A DNA stretch of 64,000 bases from Carettochelys insculpta (lineage: Eukaryota; Chordata; Testudines; Carettochelyidae). Location: NCBI RefSeq assembly GCF_033958435.1, contig NC_134147.1:44324001-44388000 (forward strand). Direction: 5' to 3'. A model generated the notes under the pieces. That model was not told where the DNA came from, ran no database searches, and saw nothing but the letters and a program-made list of their open reading frames with translations. Each line of letters opens with the position of its first letter. Within the stretch, counting starts at the first letter, position 1. Of the stretch, positions 49,867 to 61,686 are shown one piece after another. A program made the translations under genes and the position numbers.

Positions 49867-51177
49867 TAGCTGATTAGCAGTACACCCACAGCTGGCAGCC
49901 TGTTTGTCCATTGGTGGTGCACATCCAGCTGTCTTGGTGCACATAGCAAAATTTATTCTGCCCATGGATGGAAAAAAATAGAACACTGTAAACCACCAAA
50001 ATGTCTGAAGTTAGAACTAAATTCCTTTGCATGTGCCCTTGTATGTTTAAAAAAATCTTAACTTTTTATAAAGCTTTTTTTATATGAACATCCCGGTTGG
50101 TGCCTAGTAGGGCAATGAAGCAGTCCATTATACTGCCAGAATGAGGCTCCTCTCAAATCCATCATTTAAAACGGGAAAAGGCCTCTCACTCTTAGAGTGC
50201 TGCTGCCTCTGTCTATAATGTGTTCTGACACCTACATGGTTGAACACTTTGTAGAACAGTAGGAAGCTGGATGCCTACGACAGCCAAGCAGGCTGTGTTT
50301 TGACATGCACTCAGTGGAATGTATTCGCTGACCAGACCAGACCCTTCACCTGGGAAATCAAGGCTGGATGGCTAAAGCCAACTGCTGCAATGTATCATGG
50401 ACGGTAGCTGAATTTCTGGCACCATGTGCCAAAGAGGGCACAGTTGCAGTAATAGCAGCAGAAAACATGGTGTCAACACAGGGGGCCCCATCAGCAGGAA
50501 GGGCTGTTTGGCTATCAATATCATCCCTCGCCGGGGTTCGAGTCACATCTGCATTTGAGGAATATCGCAAGAATAGTTAACGTGTTGAAAACTGCCTCAG
50601 TTTTGACATGTAAGCCTAGCTACAGATAAATGTTTCAAGCCACTTAACTGCTGAGCTGCTGGCAATACAGTAAAATAGAGCTACAGATTAAAATACTTCT
50701 CAGCCTTTCCCTGTTGCAATGTGATTAGTTGTTTGGAATGGAGCAGTCCGATCTCTCTTTTACAGCCTGGTTATCAAAATACAGGCTCCGTCGGGTGTGC
50801 ATGGCATCTCCTCCCAAATGTCTGTGCAGTCTCACTTGAGTACAAAAGCTTCACTTCATGCACCCCTCTGCACCAGAGACTGGGCACACAGATTTTTGTG
50901 CACTGAACTGCTTGCAAGTAGAGGCCAGGCTCATACCCATCTGGAAGACCTGACCCTCATCGGCCAGGTTTTGATGTATGTAAAATGGGTGTAACTTTGG
51001 AAGTCTAGCCCTAGAGAGAAATATTTTGTCAGGGAGATATTGTGCTGGCAACACATGGCTTGAAAAATGTAACACTAAAATGATAGGTGCAAAATGTTGT
51101 GGGTGAAATTTTCGGTGGGTGTTCGTCCACATGCACATGTCCAAATGCAATGACCTGGTCGCATATCATAGAATTTA
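49867..51177. other. Intron 12 stretch, mostly unrecognised
   Basis: Contains the 50358-50580 segment, which is open on both strands, but no splice-flanked exon and no named repeat. Confidence 0.4.
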
Positions 51178-51285
51178 CAAAAACGAGGAGAAATCCTGTG
51201 GCATCTTATAGACTAACAGTTTTTTTGGAGCATAAGCTTTTGTGGGCAAAGACCCACTTCATCAGATACATGTAAAAGTAGCTCG
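51178..51285 (-). repeat. GTGCCACAGG-family repeat, single arm, reverse
   Basis: AAATCCTGTGGCATCTTATA, GACTAACAG, GGAGCATAAGCTTTTGTGGG and AAGACCCACTTCATCAG match the family arm, reversed relative to 41640. Confidence 0.7.
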
Positions 51286-52630
51286 CTAGATAGCCGAGTT
51301 GGAATGGAAATATTCTAGACTAGAGAAATAGTCCACAGCAGAAGTTACATGATAGTAGAGATGCTTCAGAAATGATAGGAGTATGCACTGCATGAGCAGG
51401 TTTCTATGCATGAATTACTTCGTTTTTCATCATCTGTCACTTGTTGATGGATCTCTGTAAGAAATATTAGACCGTGCTGGTTGAGCATATCTAATGTGCA
51501 AGTATGTCTTCATAGCATTAAAAATGTCACATATTACTGGTGAAAATCCATGTTTGAATAATATTTTATGTGCAGCTGATTTATTTTTCAGGGTCATGGT
51601 CAGTCACCTATTTTCCCAGGTTTTGTTAAAGTTTTTCTAGTGCCTCTTAACAATGAGTGGTTGGGGCTAGTTTGAAAAACAAAAATCAATGTAAAGTGTA
51701 TTTAAGCCCCAAATACTGACTGACGAGAAAAGTTATGAAGTTGACAGCTCATGGTAAATGTTAGCATCCTTTAGTTTGTGCTAGGTTCTTACATGCTGTA
51801 TACTAACCTCTTATCTCAAATATCATGTCTAGAAAATGTAATTGCTTAGACATCTAATTGTATGGAGTTTTTGAAGTGGTTAGTATTGTATAGGACAAAA
51901 ATCGTGCATGTTCTTGTTTATTACCGTAATATAAAAAATACATCTTCTGTTAATGACATCTGTTTTATAACAGGAGCATTTTGCTTGAAAGTGACATGGT
52001 TGTGTCATGTACTCTATCTTTAAAACATACTTCTGCAGAGGCTTGCATAATTTTAAGGCCATCCTGAAATTGTAAGTACTACCTTTGCAGTATAAATGGA
52101 GAGTGTTCTCAAACTGAAACTGATTCTTGGGTCAGAAGATTCCTGTCAAATCTAGTTTTAATTATTTTTGATTTAAGAAGAGCTCTAATGTTCACCACAG
52201 AATGGAAACTCTGGCACTAATAATTCAATGATCATTCTGACCTATGTTCAAGTTGAAATGCCTGACAATTTCTTAAAAATTAAAGTAACATTTTATCTAA
52301 GAATGACATCAGAAATTTGTAATTCAGAATTTTTTCACCTGTTCTAGTTCAGAGTCATTGTCCCAAGATGACATTCAGTGGTGTAAGGCCAAGCTGCCTG
52401 GGTTTGCGTTGGAATTTGCTGTAGCATGTTGGATTATTTAGATGACCAAATGCTGCCTGTGCGTGGTGGGTATGTGTTTATAATAAATATACCGCCACTT
52501 TTATTTTCTGGTTTAAGATTAACGCGTCCAATCTTGTACGGTTCTAAACAGCAGCAACACCATTGACTTCAATGGAGCCACACCAGTTTACACAAGTTGA
52601 GGATCCATCCCAGTTCAGAGCACACACTAT
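51286..52630. other. Intron 12 stretch without recognised features
   Basis: AT-rich intronic DNA. I looked for the next ADAMTS9 exon (PKNGGKYC-like) here and did not see it. Confidence 0.4.
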
Positions 52631-52638
52631 TACTCTTA

Positions 52639-53349
52639 AGCTGTGTCTACACGTGCATGCTACTTCGAAGTAGTGGCACTAACTTCGAAATAGCGCCCGT
52701 CGCGGCTACACACGTCGGGCGCTATTTCGAAGTTAACTTCGATGTTAGGCGGCGAGACGTCGAAGTCGCTAACCTCATGAGGGGATCGGAATAGCACCCT
52801 ACTTTGACGTTCAACGTCGAAGTAGGGACCGTGTAGACGATCCGCATCCCGCAATGTCGAAATTGCCAGGTCCTCCATGGCGGCCATCAGCTGGGGGGTT
52901 GAGAGATGCTCTCTCTCCAGCCCCTGCGGGGCTCTATGGTCACTGTGGGCAGCAGCCCTTAGCCCAGGGCTTCTGGCTGCTGCTGCGGCAGCTGGGGATC
53001 CATGCTGCAGGCACAGGGTCTGCAACCAGTTGTCGGCTCTGTGTATCTTGTGTTGTTTAGTGCAACTGTGTCTGGGAGGGGCCCTTTAAGGGAGCAGCTT
53101 GCTGTTGAGTCCACCCTGTGACCCTGTCTGCAGCTGTGCCTGGCACCCTTATTTCGATGTGTGCTACTTTGGCGTGTAGACGTACCCTCGCAGTGCCTAT
53201 TTCGATGTGGTGCCGCGCAACGTTGAAGTTGAACATCGACATTGCCAGCCCTGGAGGACGTGTAGACGTTATTCATCGAAATAGCCTATTTCGATGTTGC
53301 TACATCGAAATAAGCTATTTCGATGTTGGCTTCACGTGTAGACGTAGCC
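52639..53349 (-). mobile_element. Harbinger MITE copy 3 (711 bp), reverse orientation
   Basis: Flanked by a perfect TTA duplication (52636-52638, 53350-53352), the classical PIF/Harbinger target. Ends AGCTGTGTCTACACGTG and CACGTGTAGACGTAGCC. The reversed layout, the 31-bp near-palindrome (52797-52827) and the subterminal TTCGAAATAG arrays match copies 1 and 2. Same length as copy 1. Confidence 0.9.
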
Positions 53350-53631
53350 TTAAAGCCCTGCATTAAGGGCTAAGTTCTGACTTGAACTTTATGCGTTTGT
53401 AAGAAGTAAGAACTTCCTCTTGAGGCATTTCATGAGGGGACACACAACTCTCATTTAGTCACTTCCTACGCGGGGCGGGATGGAGCTGTGGTTCTGCCCA
53501 CAGCAGTCAGGCCAGTTAGATGAGTTGGTATGAGAGTATAAAGTGAGAAAGTATCATCGGTGCTCTGGACGAGCAGGAGATTACAGTTCCTTGGAAACAG
53601 AGCAGAGAGGAGAGTTCCTTGCTTCTGGGCT

Positions 53632-53860
53632 TGTCTACATGTACTGCTTTAGCTAAAGGGCTGATTTTAAATTGATTTAGTTAACCCATTGGAAAAGGCT
53701 CGCTGAAGGCTCTATCACATTGATGTCAGTTAAAATCTATCAATTTTCAGCTTCGGTGAGTTATGAGAAGGGTTAAGATAAGCCAAAATAAGACAGCTTT
53801 AATCAGAATTAAGAGCATCTGCACTGGGTTTAAGTAAATGACCAAGTTGTCAAAGCTGCA
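53632..53860. mobile_element. Short DNA element fragment with GGGCTTGTCTACATG end
   Basis: Begins GGGCTTGTCTACATGTACTG, followed by CTTTAGCTAAAGGG and TAAATTGATTTAGTTAACCC. Another family with a GTCTAC-type terminus; the opposite end was not clearly found. Confidence 0.45.
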
Positions 53861-54862
53861 GCATCCTAAGATTGCTCCAGCCAGTTCTAAAGCAGTAGCT
53901 ATGTAGCAAACTAGCCACATTATTCTGAAAATTATTTATTGTTCAAGCCAACTAGCCGCACTCAACTGGCCCAAGAGCAACATGTGGCTATTAAGCCAGC
54001 ATGTTGGACACCACAGCCTTATGGAGAGAATAGTTCCTAAAGCTGGAATCATGCCCTCATTGTCAAGAGAAGAATTAAGTGACCTACTTTATAACTCCAC
54101 TTTATTTCAATGAGGAGGGGCGGTCACTGACTGGCAATGGGGTGTCTTTTTATCTCACGATGCATTCTACTTTTTGTGATTTTTGGTTGAGACGAAATGT
54201 CTGATTCTTCAGTCTATCTAAAAATACCCCCATGGATGTTAACAGCATTAGGTAAAGATGGGTAGGAAGCCATAATCTCTTCTTCAGTCGCCCAAGATGG
54301 GGAGTGGAGTATCTGATTTGTGTGGGCGAGTCAGTAGGTGAGCCCAGTCAGCAGAGCTCCCCTTTTTCTCCCAGAATCAGTAGGCTCCTGATGGGCTGAC
54401 ACCACTGCTTGTCATGGTGGTCAATATCAGCTCATTGTTGCCTTATGCTTCCCACACAACTTGTTCATCATCATCTGTGCATTGTCTGTGTCTTATCCTT
54501 AGGTGGGGGCAGGGTCTGTATTCTTTTTCCTTCTGTGTGAGTACAGCACCAAGCACAGTAGGGTCTGAATGCAGGCCACAAGGTTCCAGGCACTCAGTAG
54601 TACGAAGGCACAATAGTAATATTGTTTTATTGACTCTTTTTACAAGGGTACCTGCAAGTGAGCAGTAAGTAGTAGAGAGGCTGTGTTGACTGGGAGACAT
54701 TGGATTTGGAGGCAAGGAGACCTGGCTTCCATTTCGGCTCTGTCAGTGGCCTATTTAAAAAGTGCATTTGCCTTTCTGTGCCTTTGCATATATGTTTAAC
54801 AGATATTACTGAGGTTGCCTCCACTGGTGAAGTATTTTGAGACTGGCAGAGGAAAAACACTC
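53861..54862. other. Intron 12 stretch before the Harbinger element
   Basis: No exon or named repeat recognised between the fragment at 53632 and the left end of the 4.4-kb element. Confidence 0.4.
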
Positions 54863-55217
54863 TATAGCTACGTCTACACGTGAAGCCTACTTCGAAGTAG
54901 CCTATTTCAATGTAGCGATGTAGGCTATTTCGATGAATAACGTCTACACGTCCTCCAGGGCTGGCAATGTCGATGTTCAACATCGACGTTGCGCAGCACC
55001 ACATCGAAATAGGCGCAGCGAGGGAACATCTACACGCCAAAGTAGCACACATCGAAATAGGGGTGCCAGGCACAGCTGCACACAGGGTCACAGGGTGGAC
55101 TAGCGCTTCCGGGGCAACAGCTAGCCGCTCCCTTAAAGGGCCCCTCCCAGACACACTCAGCCTGCACAGCACGCGGTCTGAAGAGCCATAGGCACGCAGA
55201 CCTCGGGCGACGCAGTC

Positions 55218-56475
55218 ATGGACCCCCAGCAGCAGCAGCAGCAGCCAGAGGTCCACCCAGCCCTCCCTGCAGGAGCAGGGCTCACCCTGATCCATGCCAT
55301 GCGGGAGGCAGCTGAGCACCTCCTTGCCACACCGGAGGAGGAGCAGCCCCCAGGGGAGCAGGACTCAACCTCCAACCCTGCAGCACCCCGCTGCGCCCCC
55401 CGCCGCACACGCCGCCGCCTGTGGAGCTAGCCCACCAGCACCGACTGGTGGGAGCGGCTGGTGCTTGAGGAGTGGGACGACAACCGCTGGCTCAAGAACT
55501 TCAGGATGAGCCGGCAGACATTTATGGAGCTGTGCCAGTGGCTCACCCCCCAACTCAGGCACCAGTTTGGCGTCGGCAAGGCCACCGTCGGGGCTGTCCT
55601 TATGGAGGTAAGAGGACCCACGGTGGGGGGAGGGCAGGGGGACCCTGGCAGGGCAGGGCAGGGCAGGGCTGGGCCACGCACACCCTGCTCACCCCTCATT
55701 GGTGCTCTCCCATGTGCTTTCCCTGCAGGTCATGCGCGCCATGCTCCTCCACAGGCTCATGAGGCTGGAGGACCCAGATGCCACCATCGCGGACTTTGCC
55801 ACGCTGGGCTTCCCTAATTGCTTCGGGGCTCTGGATGGGACTCACATCCCCATCCGCGCCCCGCAACACAGTGGAGGACGGTACATCAACCGCAAGGGCT
55901 ACCACTCAGTGGTCCTCCAGGCCTTGGTGGACAGCCGGGGCTGTTTCCAGGACGTGTATGTGGGCTGGCCTGGCAGCACCCACGACGCCCGGGTTTTCCG
56001 GAACTCGGGCTTGTGCCGCCGGCTGGAGGCGGGGACCTACATCCCCCAGCGGGAGATCCCTGTGGGGGACACCACCATGCCCCTCTGCGTCATCGCCGAT
56101 GCGGCATACCCCCTCCGGCCCTGGCTCATGCACCCGTACACGGGCCATCTCTCTACCAGCCAGGAGCGCTTCAACCAGTGCCTGAACCACGCGTGCCAGG
56201 TGGTGGAGCGCTCATTTGGCCGCCTCAAAGGGCGCTGGAGATGTCTCCTGACCCGCCTGGATGCGGGCCCCAACAACACCCCCCAGATTGTGGGTGCCTG
56301 CTGCGCCCTGCACAATTTGGTGGAGAGCAAGGGGGAGGCCTTTTTTCAGGGCTGGGCTTTGGAAGCCAGCAGGGGCGACATGCAGCCACCCACTGCCCCC
56401 AGTCGCCAGGTGGACCCCGAAGGGACCCGGGTCCGGGAGGCCCTGCGGGCCCACTTCGAGGAGGCCGTGGGGTGA
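55218..56475 (+). pseudogene. PIF/Harbinger transposase (DDE), broken by an in-frame stop
   Basis: Exon 1 runs 55218-55607 and exon 2 55729-56475, with a 121-bp GT-AG intron (GTAAGA...CCCTGCAG); phase 0. The N-terminal part starts MDPQQQQQQPEVHPALPAGA. An in-frame TAG at 55428-55430 interrupts codon 71; downstream the same frame continues WWERLVLEEWDDNRWLKNFR and QFGVGKATVGAVLMEV, then VMRAMLLHRL. Catalytic residues are intact: D in GALDGTHIPIR (codon 55834), D in IADAAYPL (56098) and E in VVERSFGRLKGRW (56206). A polyadenylation signal AATAAA is at 56587-56592. Without the stop the protein would have about 378 residues. A stretch between TPQLR and HQFGVG seems to be missing against family members I recall, so a short deletion is also likely. 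Confidence 0.85.
55608..55728 (+). other. Intron inside the Harbinger transposase gene
   Basis: GTAAGA at 55608 and CCCTGCAG ending 55728. Its 121-bp length shifts the frame, and removing it joins GAG to GTC and gives a continuous MEVMRAM reading, so splicing is needed for a full transposase. Confidence 0.75.
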
Positions 56476-56869
56476 ACTCTGCCAGGTCCCCCACTGTGCC
56501 CCCCCCCTTCCTTCACACCACTCCCTGTCCCTACATCCACACCACGGAGCACCCAACAGCACCCCCCCTCACACTTCTCCTGGACAAATAAAAGCACACA
56601 CTCGTTGGTAAAATGAAACTGGTTTTCTTTTTTTAACTGCTTTTTGAACTAATAACGACAAAACTATGTACAAGACCTACTAACTAAAGCATAACATAAG
56701 TGAATAATAAAAAAGTTTCCATATATTTACATGTAACAAAAAAGAGAAAACCAGGGATTGCAAGGACGGGGAGAACTATTTACATGGGGGGGGGACTGAG
56801 CAAACAGGGGGCACAAATACATAAGTCCAACTATATACGGGGGGGGGCCATGTCCTGGGCCCCACACCC

Positions 56870-58877
56870 CTATAGTCCGGCACTGGGGGTGGGCGGCCGG
56901 GAGCCCTGCCTCGGCCGCAGCCCTGTCCGGGGCTGGCTGGGGGCCGGGCGGACCGGAAGATACGACCGGCGAGTCTCAGCTGGCCCCAGGTGTCCCTCAG
57001 CGGTCCGGCCCTCGGTGGCAGGTGGCGGGGCGACGGCGGACGGCGCGGCGACGAGCGGACCAGTGGGTGGCGTGGCGGGTGGAGCACTCAGGGCGGACGC
57101 AGCGGCGGCCGGTGCGGCATGGGGGGCCAGGTAGTCCACTAGCCGATTGAATGTCTCCATGTAGGCCCCCCATGCCTCTTGGCGCCAGGCCAGCGCCTGC
57201 TCCTGGAGGTGGAGGCGGCGTTGCTCCACCCGCAGACGCTGCTCTGCAACCTCCAGCTTCCGGCGAGGGATGGCCAGCAGCTGGGGGTCCGTCGCTGCCG
57301 TGTGGTGTTGCGGTGTCCGCCGTCTTGCCCGCCATGGGGCCGGTCGGTTCTCTGCTGAGGGGCTGGCCTGGAGCGATGGCCCCGGAGGGGATTCCGGGAC
57401 CCCTGACGCCTCGCCAGCGCTCTCCGGTCTTTCCGATGGTGCAGCTGTGGAACACAGGAGGGGGGGAAGAAGAGTGGAGACAGGCGTTAGTGTGGGCCCC
57501 GAGCCGTGGCCCTTGTCCCCCCACCCCTGTGCTGCAGGTTCCCCATCCCCGTCCCCGGGAGATGCTGCTGTGATGGGGTTCATGGGTCCCCCTGCACTGC
57601 ACCCCGTCCCCTGGCGAGAGTGACTCTCACTTCACTCAGCAGGGTCTGACAGGAGAGGTTTCTTAGGCCACAGATGCCCAGTTTCTCCCAGAAGTGGCAG
57701 TACAGCTGTCAGAGACAGTCCTTCCAACCCGTCCTGGGGAGAAGACCCCAAGGGGTGCCCCTCTGGGGTGTAGCTTTCCCCCTCCTCAGGCTGGCTGCCT
57801 CCTAGCTCTCCCTTCCCCTAGCCTCTACCTGCGGCCCCCCCCCGATTCAAAGCCAGCTCGGCTCCTCCCCCCTCTTTGTTCAGGGCAGGGGTGTCACCTG
57901 CCAGTTTTAGCCCCAGGATCATCCTTTGCCCCTGGGAACTATTCAGCTTGCTGCTCATAGCTAGCCTGACTCTCGCATTTGCACTCCCCCCACTCCATCA
58001 CATGCTGCTGCGGCTGCTGCTGCGGGGTGTCCCACCCCCTCCTCCCGGGGGACCGTAGAGGTTCTGCTCCCCCCTGCCCCGGGGATGGGGCCTGGCACTG
58101 TCGTGCTGGGGGTGGGGAAGGGGCTGATGCCCTCCTGTGAGGGACATGGCACTGCTGTCCTTGGGGCCATGGCCATCTGGGCATGTGGAGGGCCCTGGCC
58201 ACATATCTATTACCCCTGCCCCTCAACCCCGGGGGTGTAGACCGGGGGGGTACATACCTGTAGGTCCACTCCCACGGTCCGGAGATCCCCGGGGGGCGGA
58301 CGCCCGGCTGCTGCTCCAGGAGGGGAGGACGATGTGCAGCCCCGTCTCAGCGGAGGAGGAGTCCCCCTCCTCCTCCTCCTGCTGCGATGCCCCGGGGGTG
58401 GGCTCCAGGGGGGGCCCCCGGGGTGCGGGGCTTACCTCTGGGGCGGACTCCGGCTCTGGGGCCTGCTGGGGCTCCTCAGCTGAGGTGTCAAGAGTGGCCG
58501 GAGGGGAGGAGGTGTGCCGGGGGCCCAGGATGTCCCTGAGCTCCCTGTAAAGGGCAAGTGATGGGGGCAGCCCCAGATCGGCCGGCCGCAGCCCGGGCCC
58601 AGGCGTAACCCTGCCGCAGCTCTTTCACTTTACTCTGGACATGGTCCGGAGTGCGGGCAGGGTGACCCTGGGCGGCCAGGCCCTCGGCCAGCCGAGCGAA
58701 CGCATCCATGCTCCGCCTCTTGCTCCCCGTTACCTGGAGCACCTCCTCCTCGCTCCAGAGCCCCAGCAGGTCTCGAAGCTCGGCCTCCGTCCAGGAGGGG
58801 CCCCGCTGCCGCTTGCTGCCCTGGCTGCCCTGGCTCCCCTTGGGGGGGGTCCGCTGGGGGGGCTGCCATGTGGCCAT
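56870..58877 (-). pseudogene. Harbinger-encoded Myb/SANT-like DNA-binding protein, frameshifted
   Basis: Exon 1 (58877-58258) starts MATWQPPQRTPP and contains the Myb/SANT-like domain: GPSWTEAELRDLLGLWSEEE, VTGSKRRSMDAFARLAEGLA, then RTPDHVQSKVKELRQGY. A 2-nt deletion near 58549-58551 shifts the frame: the written frame ends PSGHS, while the correct downstream frame reads YRELRDILGPRHTSSPP, then an acidic QQEEEEGD stretch and LHIVLPSWSSS. The intron (58257-57445, GTATGT...TTCCACAG) leads into exon 2 (57444-56870): APSERPESAGEASG, a likely coiled coil PRRKLEVAEQRLRVEQRRLH, and an Ala/Pro-rich tail. Phases across the intron agree only if two bases are restored. The role is inferred from the superfamily. 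Confidence 0.8.
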
Positions 58878-59124
58878 GAGGTCGGTTGGGGGTTCTTGGG
58901 GCTGCTCAAGAGTGTGCAGGCTGGCCGAGTGTCTGGGCTGCCGCCTGCACACGCTCTCAGCTTCCTGCAGAGAAAGGGAGGGGGAGGGGACCTTTAAGGG
59001 GCCACTCCACACGGCCACCATTGAGCTGAGGGGTTGGAGAGAGCGTCTCTCAACCCCCCAGCTGATGGCCGCCATGGAGGACCCCGCAATTTCGATGTTG
59101 CGGGACACGCAACGACTACACGTG

Positions 59125-59155
59125 CCCTACTTCGACGTTGAACGTCGAAGTAGGG
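59125..59155. repeat. 31-bp perfect palindrome in the Harbinger right subterminal region
   Basis: CCCTACTTCGACGTT, a single G, then its exact complement AACGTCGAAGTAGGG. The same palindrome with 0-2 changes lies at 20549-20579, 23214-23244 and 52797-52827 in the MITEs. Its place near one end suggests a binding site for a dimeric protein; this is inference. Confidence 0.8.
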
Positions 59156-59316
59156 CGCTATTCCCATCCCCTGATGGGGTTAGCGGCTTTGACGTCTCGC
59201 CGCCTAACGTCGATGTTAACATCGAAATAGCGCTCAACATGTGTAGCTGTGATGGGCGCTATTTCGAAGTTAGTGCCGCTACTTCAAAGTAGCGTGCACG
59301 TGTAGACACGGCTTAT

Positions 59317-60395
59317 AAGGTATTGCTATCAATACCGGAAGATGTATTTTTTAGTGACAGGCTGTGTTACCCAGTTGAGAGCCAGTGTGTCTTTTTTTCT
59401 TTTTTTTCACATTATGACATATTAAAATAACAACTTGGTCAATCATGTAGCTCGTCGCAATGCTAGTCACTGACGAGCTTCTTGGATTTGCATGGTACCT
59501 TTTTGTTTCACTTTCTTGTACTGTGGCTCATTAAGGAAATCTCAGAACCTATTTGAATTTGGAAAGTTTCCCTTCTCATTTGTTTTGGCCAAGGGCATAC
59601 GGAAGGGGAAGCAGATGCTACTGTAGTTTTAGCGGGAGGTGATTTTGAGGCACCAAGCTGAAGTAGACACTCTCCCATTTATACTTTGACAGCTCTGCCC
59701 CTGAGGCTGTGTAACACTGCCCTCTACAGGGCAGAACAGGTTAGCCCCAATCCACCATTGATTTATTTGGAATGGTTTTGCCTTCTTATCAGCTGATCTG
59801 AAAAGAGTAGGTTAAATGCAACAAGGCGGGTTAGTGGAGATTTTCGATGCCCAAAAGTTGGGAACAGAATTAATTTGGCCCCTCTGTGCACATGTACTGT
59901 TCTGTCCAGCTAATTTTTTTCTGTTTTTCATGAGCCACCTAATTTGTCTCCTCCCAGATTTGAAGTCTCGTATCTTACCTTTAGTAGTACCAAGAAATAA
60001 AGGAGAGCGCTGGGTGTGTTTTGATTATGTTATCAAACCAATACACCCACATTTGAATGTGGGATCTAGCACTTCTCCACTTACAACAATTTTTTGTTTT
60101 GCCCTTTTGGAGCTTGTTTTAAATTCTAGTTGTAGACAATGACTAGAACAAACTCTGATGGGCTAAATGGACTTTTTCCAGTGCCATGCTGTTTTGTTGT
60201 TATTGCTTGTTGTTTATATCATCATGGTACATAGGACCTCATTGTGCTGGACACTGTGTAAACACACATCAAGATGGTCTCCATGCCCCAGAATGTGTAT
60301 TTAAAATTATAGGACAAGAGATAACAAGTGGATAGAGCAATCAGATGGGGAGCACAAGGAAATGACAAAAAACTGGTCAACGTTGTTCCGGTTAG
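59317..60395. other. Intron 12 stretch after the Harbinger element
   Basis: No exon recognised. A 108-codon open frame at 59816-60142 has no motif I can name and no splice-site support. Confidence 0.4.
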
Positions 60396-60399
60396 AATA

Positions 60400-60860
60400 T
60401 TTTAATTGATTAAAACTGGATTGTAACTGGTTGAGATGTGGGAAATATTAGAACAGAGGGTAGGAATAAAGGATCTGTCTCCAGAATGGAAAGAGGTCAG
60501 TAGCAAGTCCAGCAGGGGTCTGTAAGAGGATCAGTGCGGTTCAATATATTCGTAAACGATCTGGATAAATGGGATAAACAGAAATGTAGCAAAATTTGCA
60601 TATGATAGAAAAATACTCCAGATAGTTAAGGTCCAAGTAGACAGCGAAGAGCTCCAAAGGGACCTCACAAAACTGGGTGACATAGCCTCTGTTTGTCAGA
60701 AGCTGGAAGTGGGTGACAGGATGGATCCCTTGATGATTACCTGTTCTATTCATTCCCTCTGGGGCATCTGGCATTTGCCACTCTCAGAAGGCAGGATACT
60801 AGTCTGGATGGGCAATTGATCTGACCCAGTATGGCCTTTCTTATGGTCTAATGTCCTATT
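60400..60860 (+). mobile_element. CR1 LINE fragment: end of reverse transcriptase plus 3' part
   Basis: AAGTCCAGCAGGGGTCTGTA to ATTCGTAAACGATCTGGAT corresponds to the CR1 SGVPQGSVLGPLLF..FINDLD block in decayed form. It is followed by 3' phrases AATACTCCAGATAGTTAAGG, CATTTGCCACTCTCAGAAG and CTGACCCAGTATGGCC. 5'-truncated and inactive. Confidence 0.8.
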
Positions 60861-61449
60861 CATTGTCAAGTTTTCTGTAGGCATCACTGCAAAAGAGATT
60901 TTAGAGGGATTTGGGAGTGAACACTGCAGATGCATATGAGATGCCAGAGAGACAGCAAAAGGAGAACATGAAGGTGCTTGCTTGAAAATTCAACAAGCAG
61001 GTGATTGTGGCAGTTCTAGGAGTGGGTAAGCAAGGGATCCAACTTCCAGAGGACAATGTATAGCTTGCCCCCCACCTTGGTGAATGCTAAAAATGTTTTT
61101 TTCTGTATTGAACAGCCATCGTCCAGCAATGATAAATGTTAGCACCCAAAACAGCCACCACCTTCTTCTTCTTTTTATACTGGACACTTGTATGTTCTGT
61201 GAGGTGTGCCACAACCTTTTTTTCATTCTCAGTTCTCAAACATGGCCATATGGAATTTTACTAGAATTTCTAGAAGAGTGGTGCTGGGGGCTGAAAATAT
61301 GCACCACAACCTTTATCTCAAAGGATACTTTCCATGTCTGAAATGAGTTCCTGTCCTGGGAGTACTTCCTGCTCAGTACATCTAGTATCACGGTGGGCAC
61401 ATTTATCCTCTCATTGCTTCTTACAGCCAATGGGAGGTCCCCTTGGGTT

Positions 61450-61686
61450 CACGTTAGGGATGTGCTAGTGTTTAACCAGTAAGCCTCACCTTAAATGGAT
61501 GAGGCTTCCCAGTTACAGTTAAGTGATGGCAGTGGGTTGCTGTAGCCCCTTGTGGCCTGCCATAGCCAGGTAGCGTTCCAGGGGGCATGGCTTGGCCGCC
61601 CTCCCCTTCTGTTTAATTGGTTAATCGGTTAAACTGAACATTTAACCAGTGAAGGAATTCAACGGGATTTTACATCCCTAGTTGAT
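61450..61686. mobile_element. Short DNA element with TAGGGATGT ends
   Basis: TTAGGGATGTGCTAGTGTTTA at the left mirrors ACATCCCTAG at the right, and TTTAACCAGT recurs inverted near both ends. No frame of note. Confidence 0.55.

Larger units (their letters stand above)
54866..59313 (+). mobile_element. PIF/Harbinger DNA transposon, two-gene form, 4448 bp
   Basis: The ends AGCTACGTCTACACGTG and CACGTGTAGACACGGCT are inverted repeats, flanked by TAT on both sides (54863-54865, 59314-59316). Inside are a DDE transposase gene (+ strand) and a Myb/SANT-like gene (- strand), tail to tail, the two proteins typical of the superfamily: the Myb-like protein binds DNA and helps the transposase act. Both subterminal regions carry arrays of ATCGAAATAG and CTATTTCGA, and the right one a perfect 31-bp palindrome at 59125-59155. 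Both genes carry disabling changes, so this copy is probably no longer autonomous. It lies in intron 12 of ADAMTS9 and is the likely parent type of the three 0.7-kb MITEs. Confidence 0.93.

Noticed and set aside
55699..56475. 258-codon frame as a host HARBI1-like gene
   Set aside because: It lies inside matched terminal repeats with a target duplication, and its upstream exon has a stop; it is part of the transposon, not a domesticated host gene.
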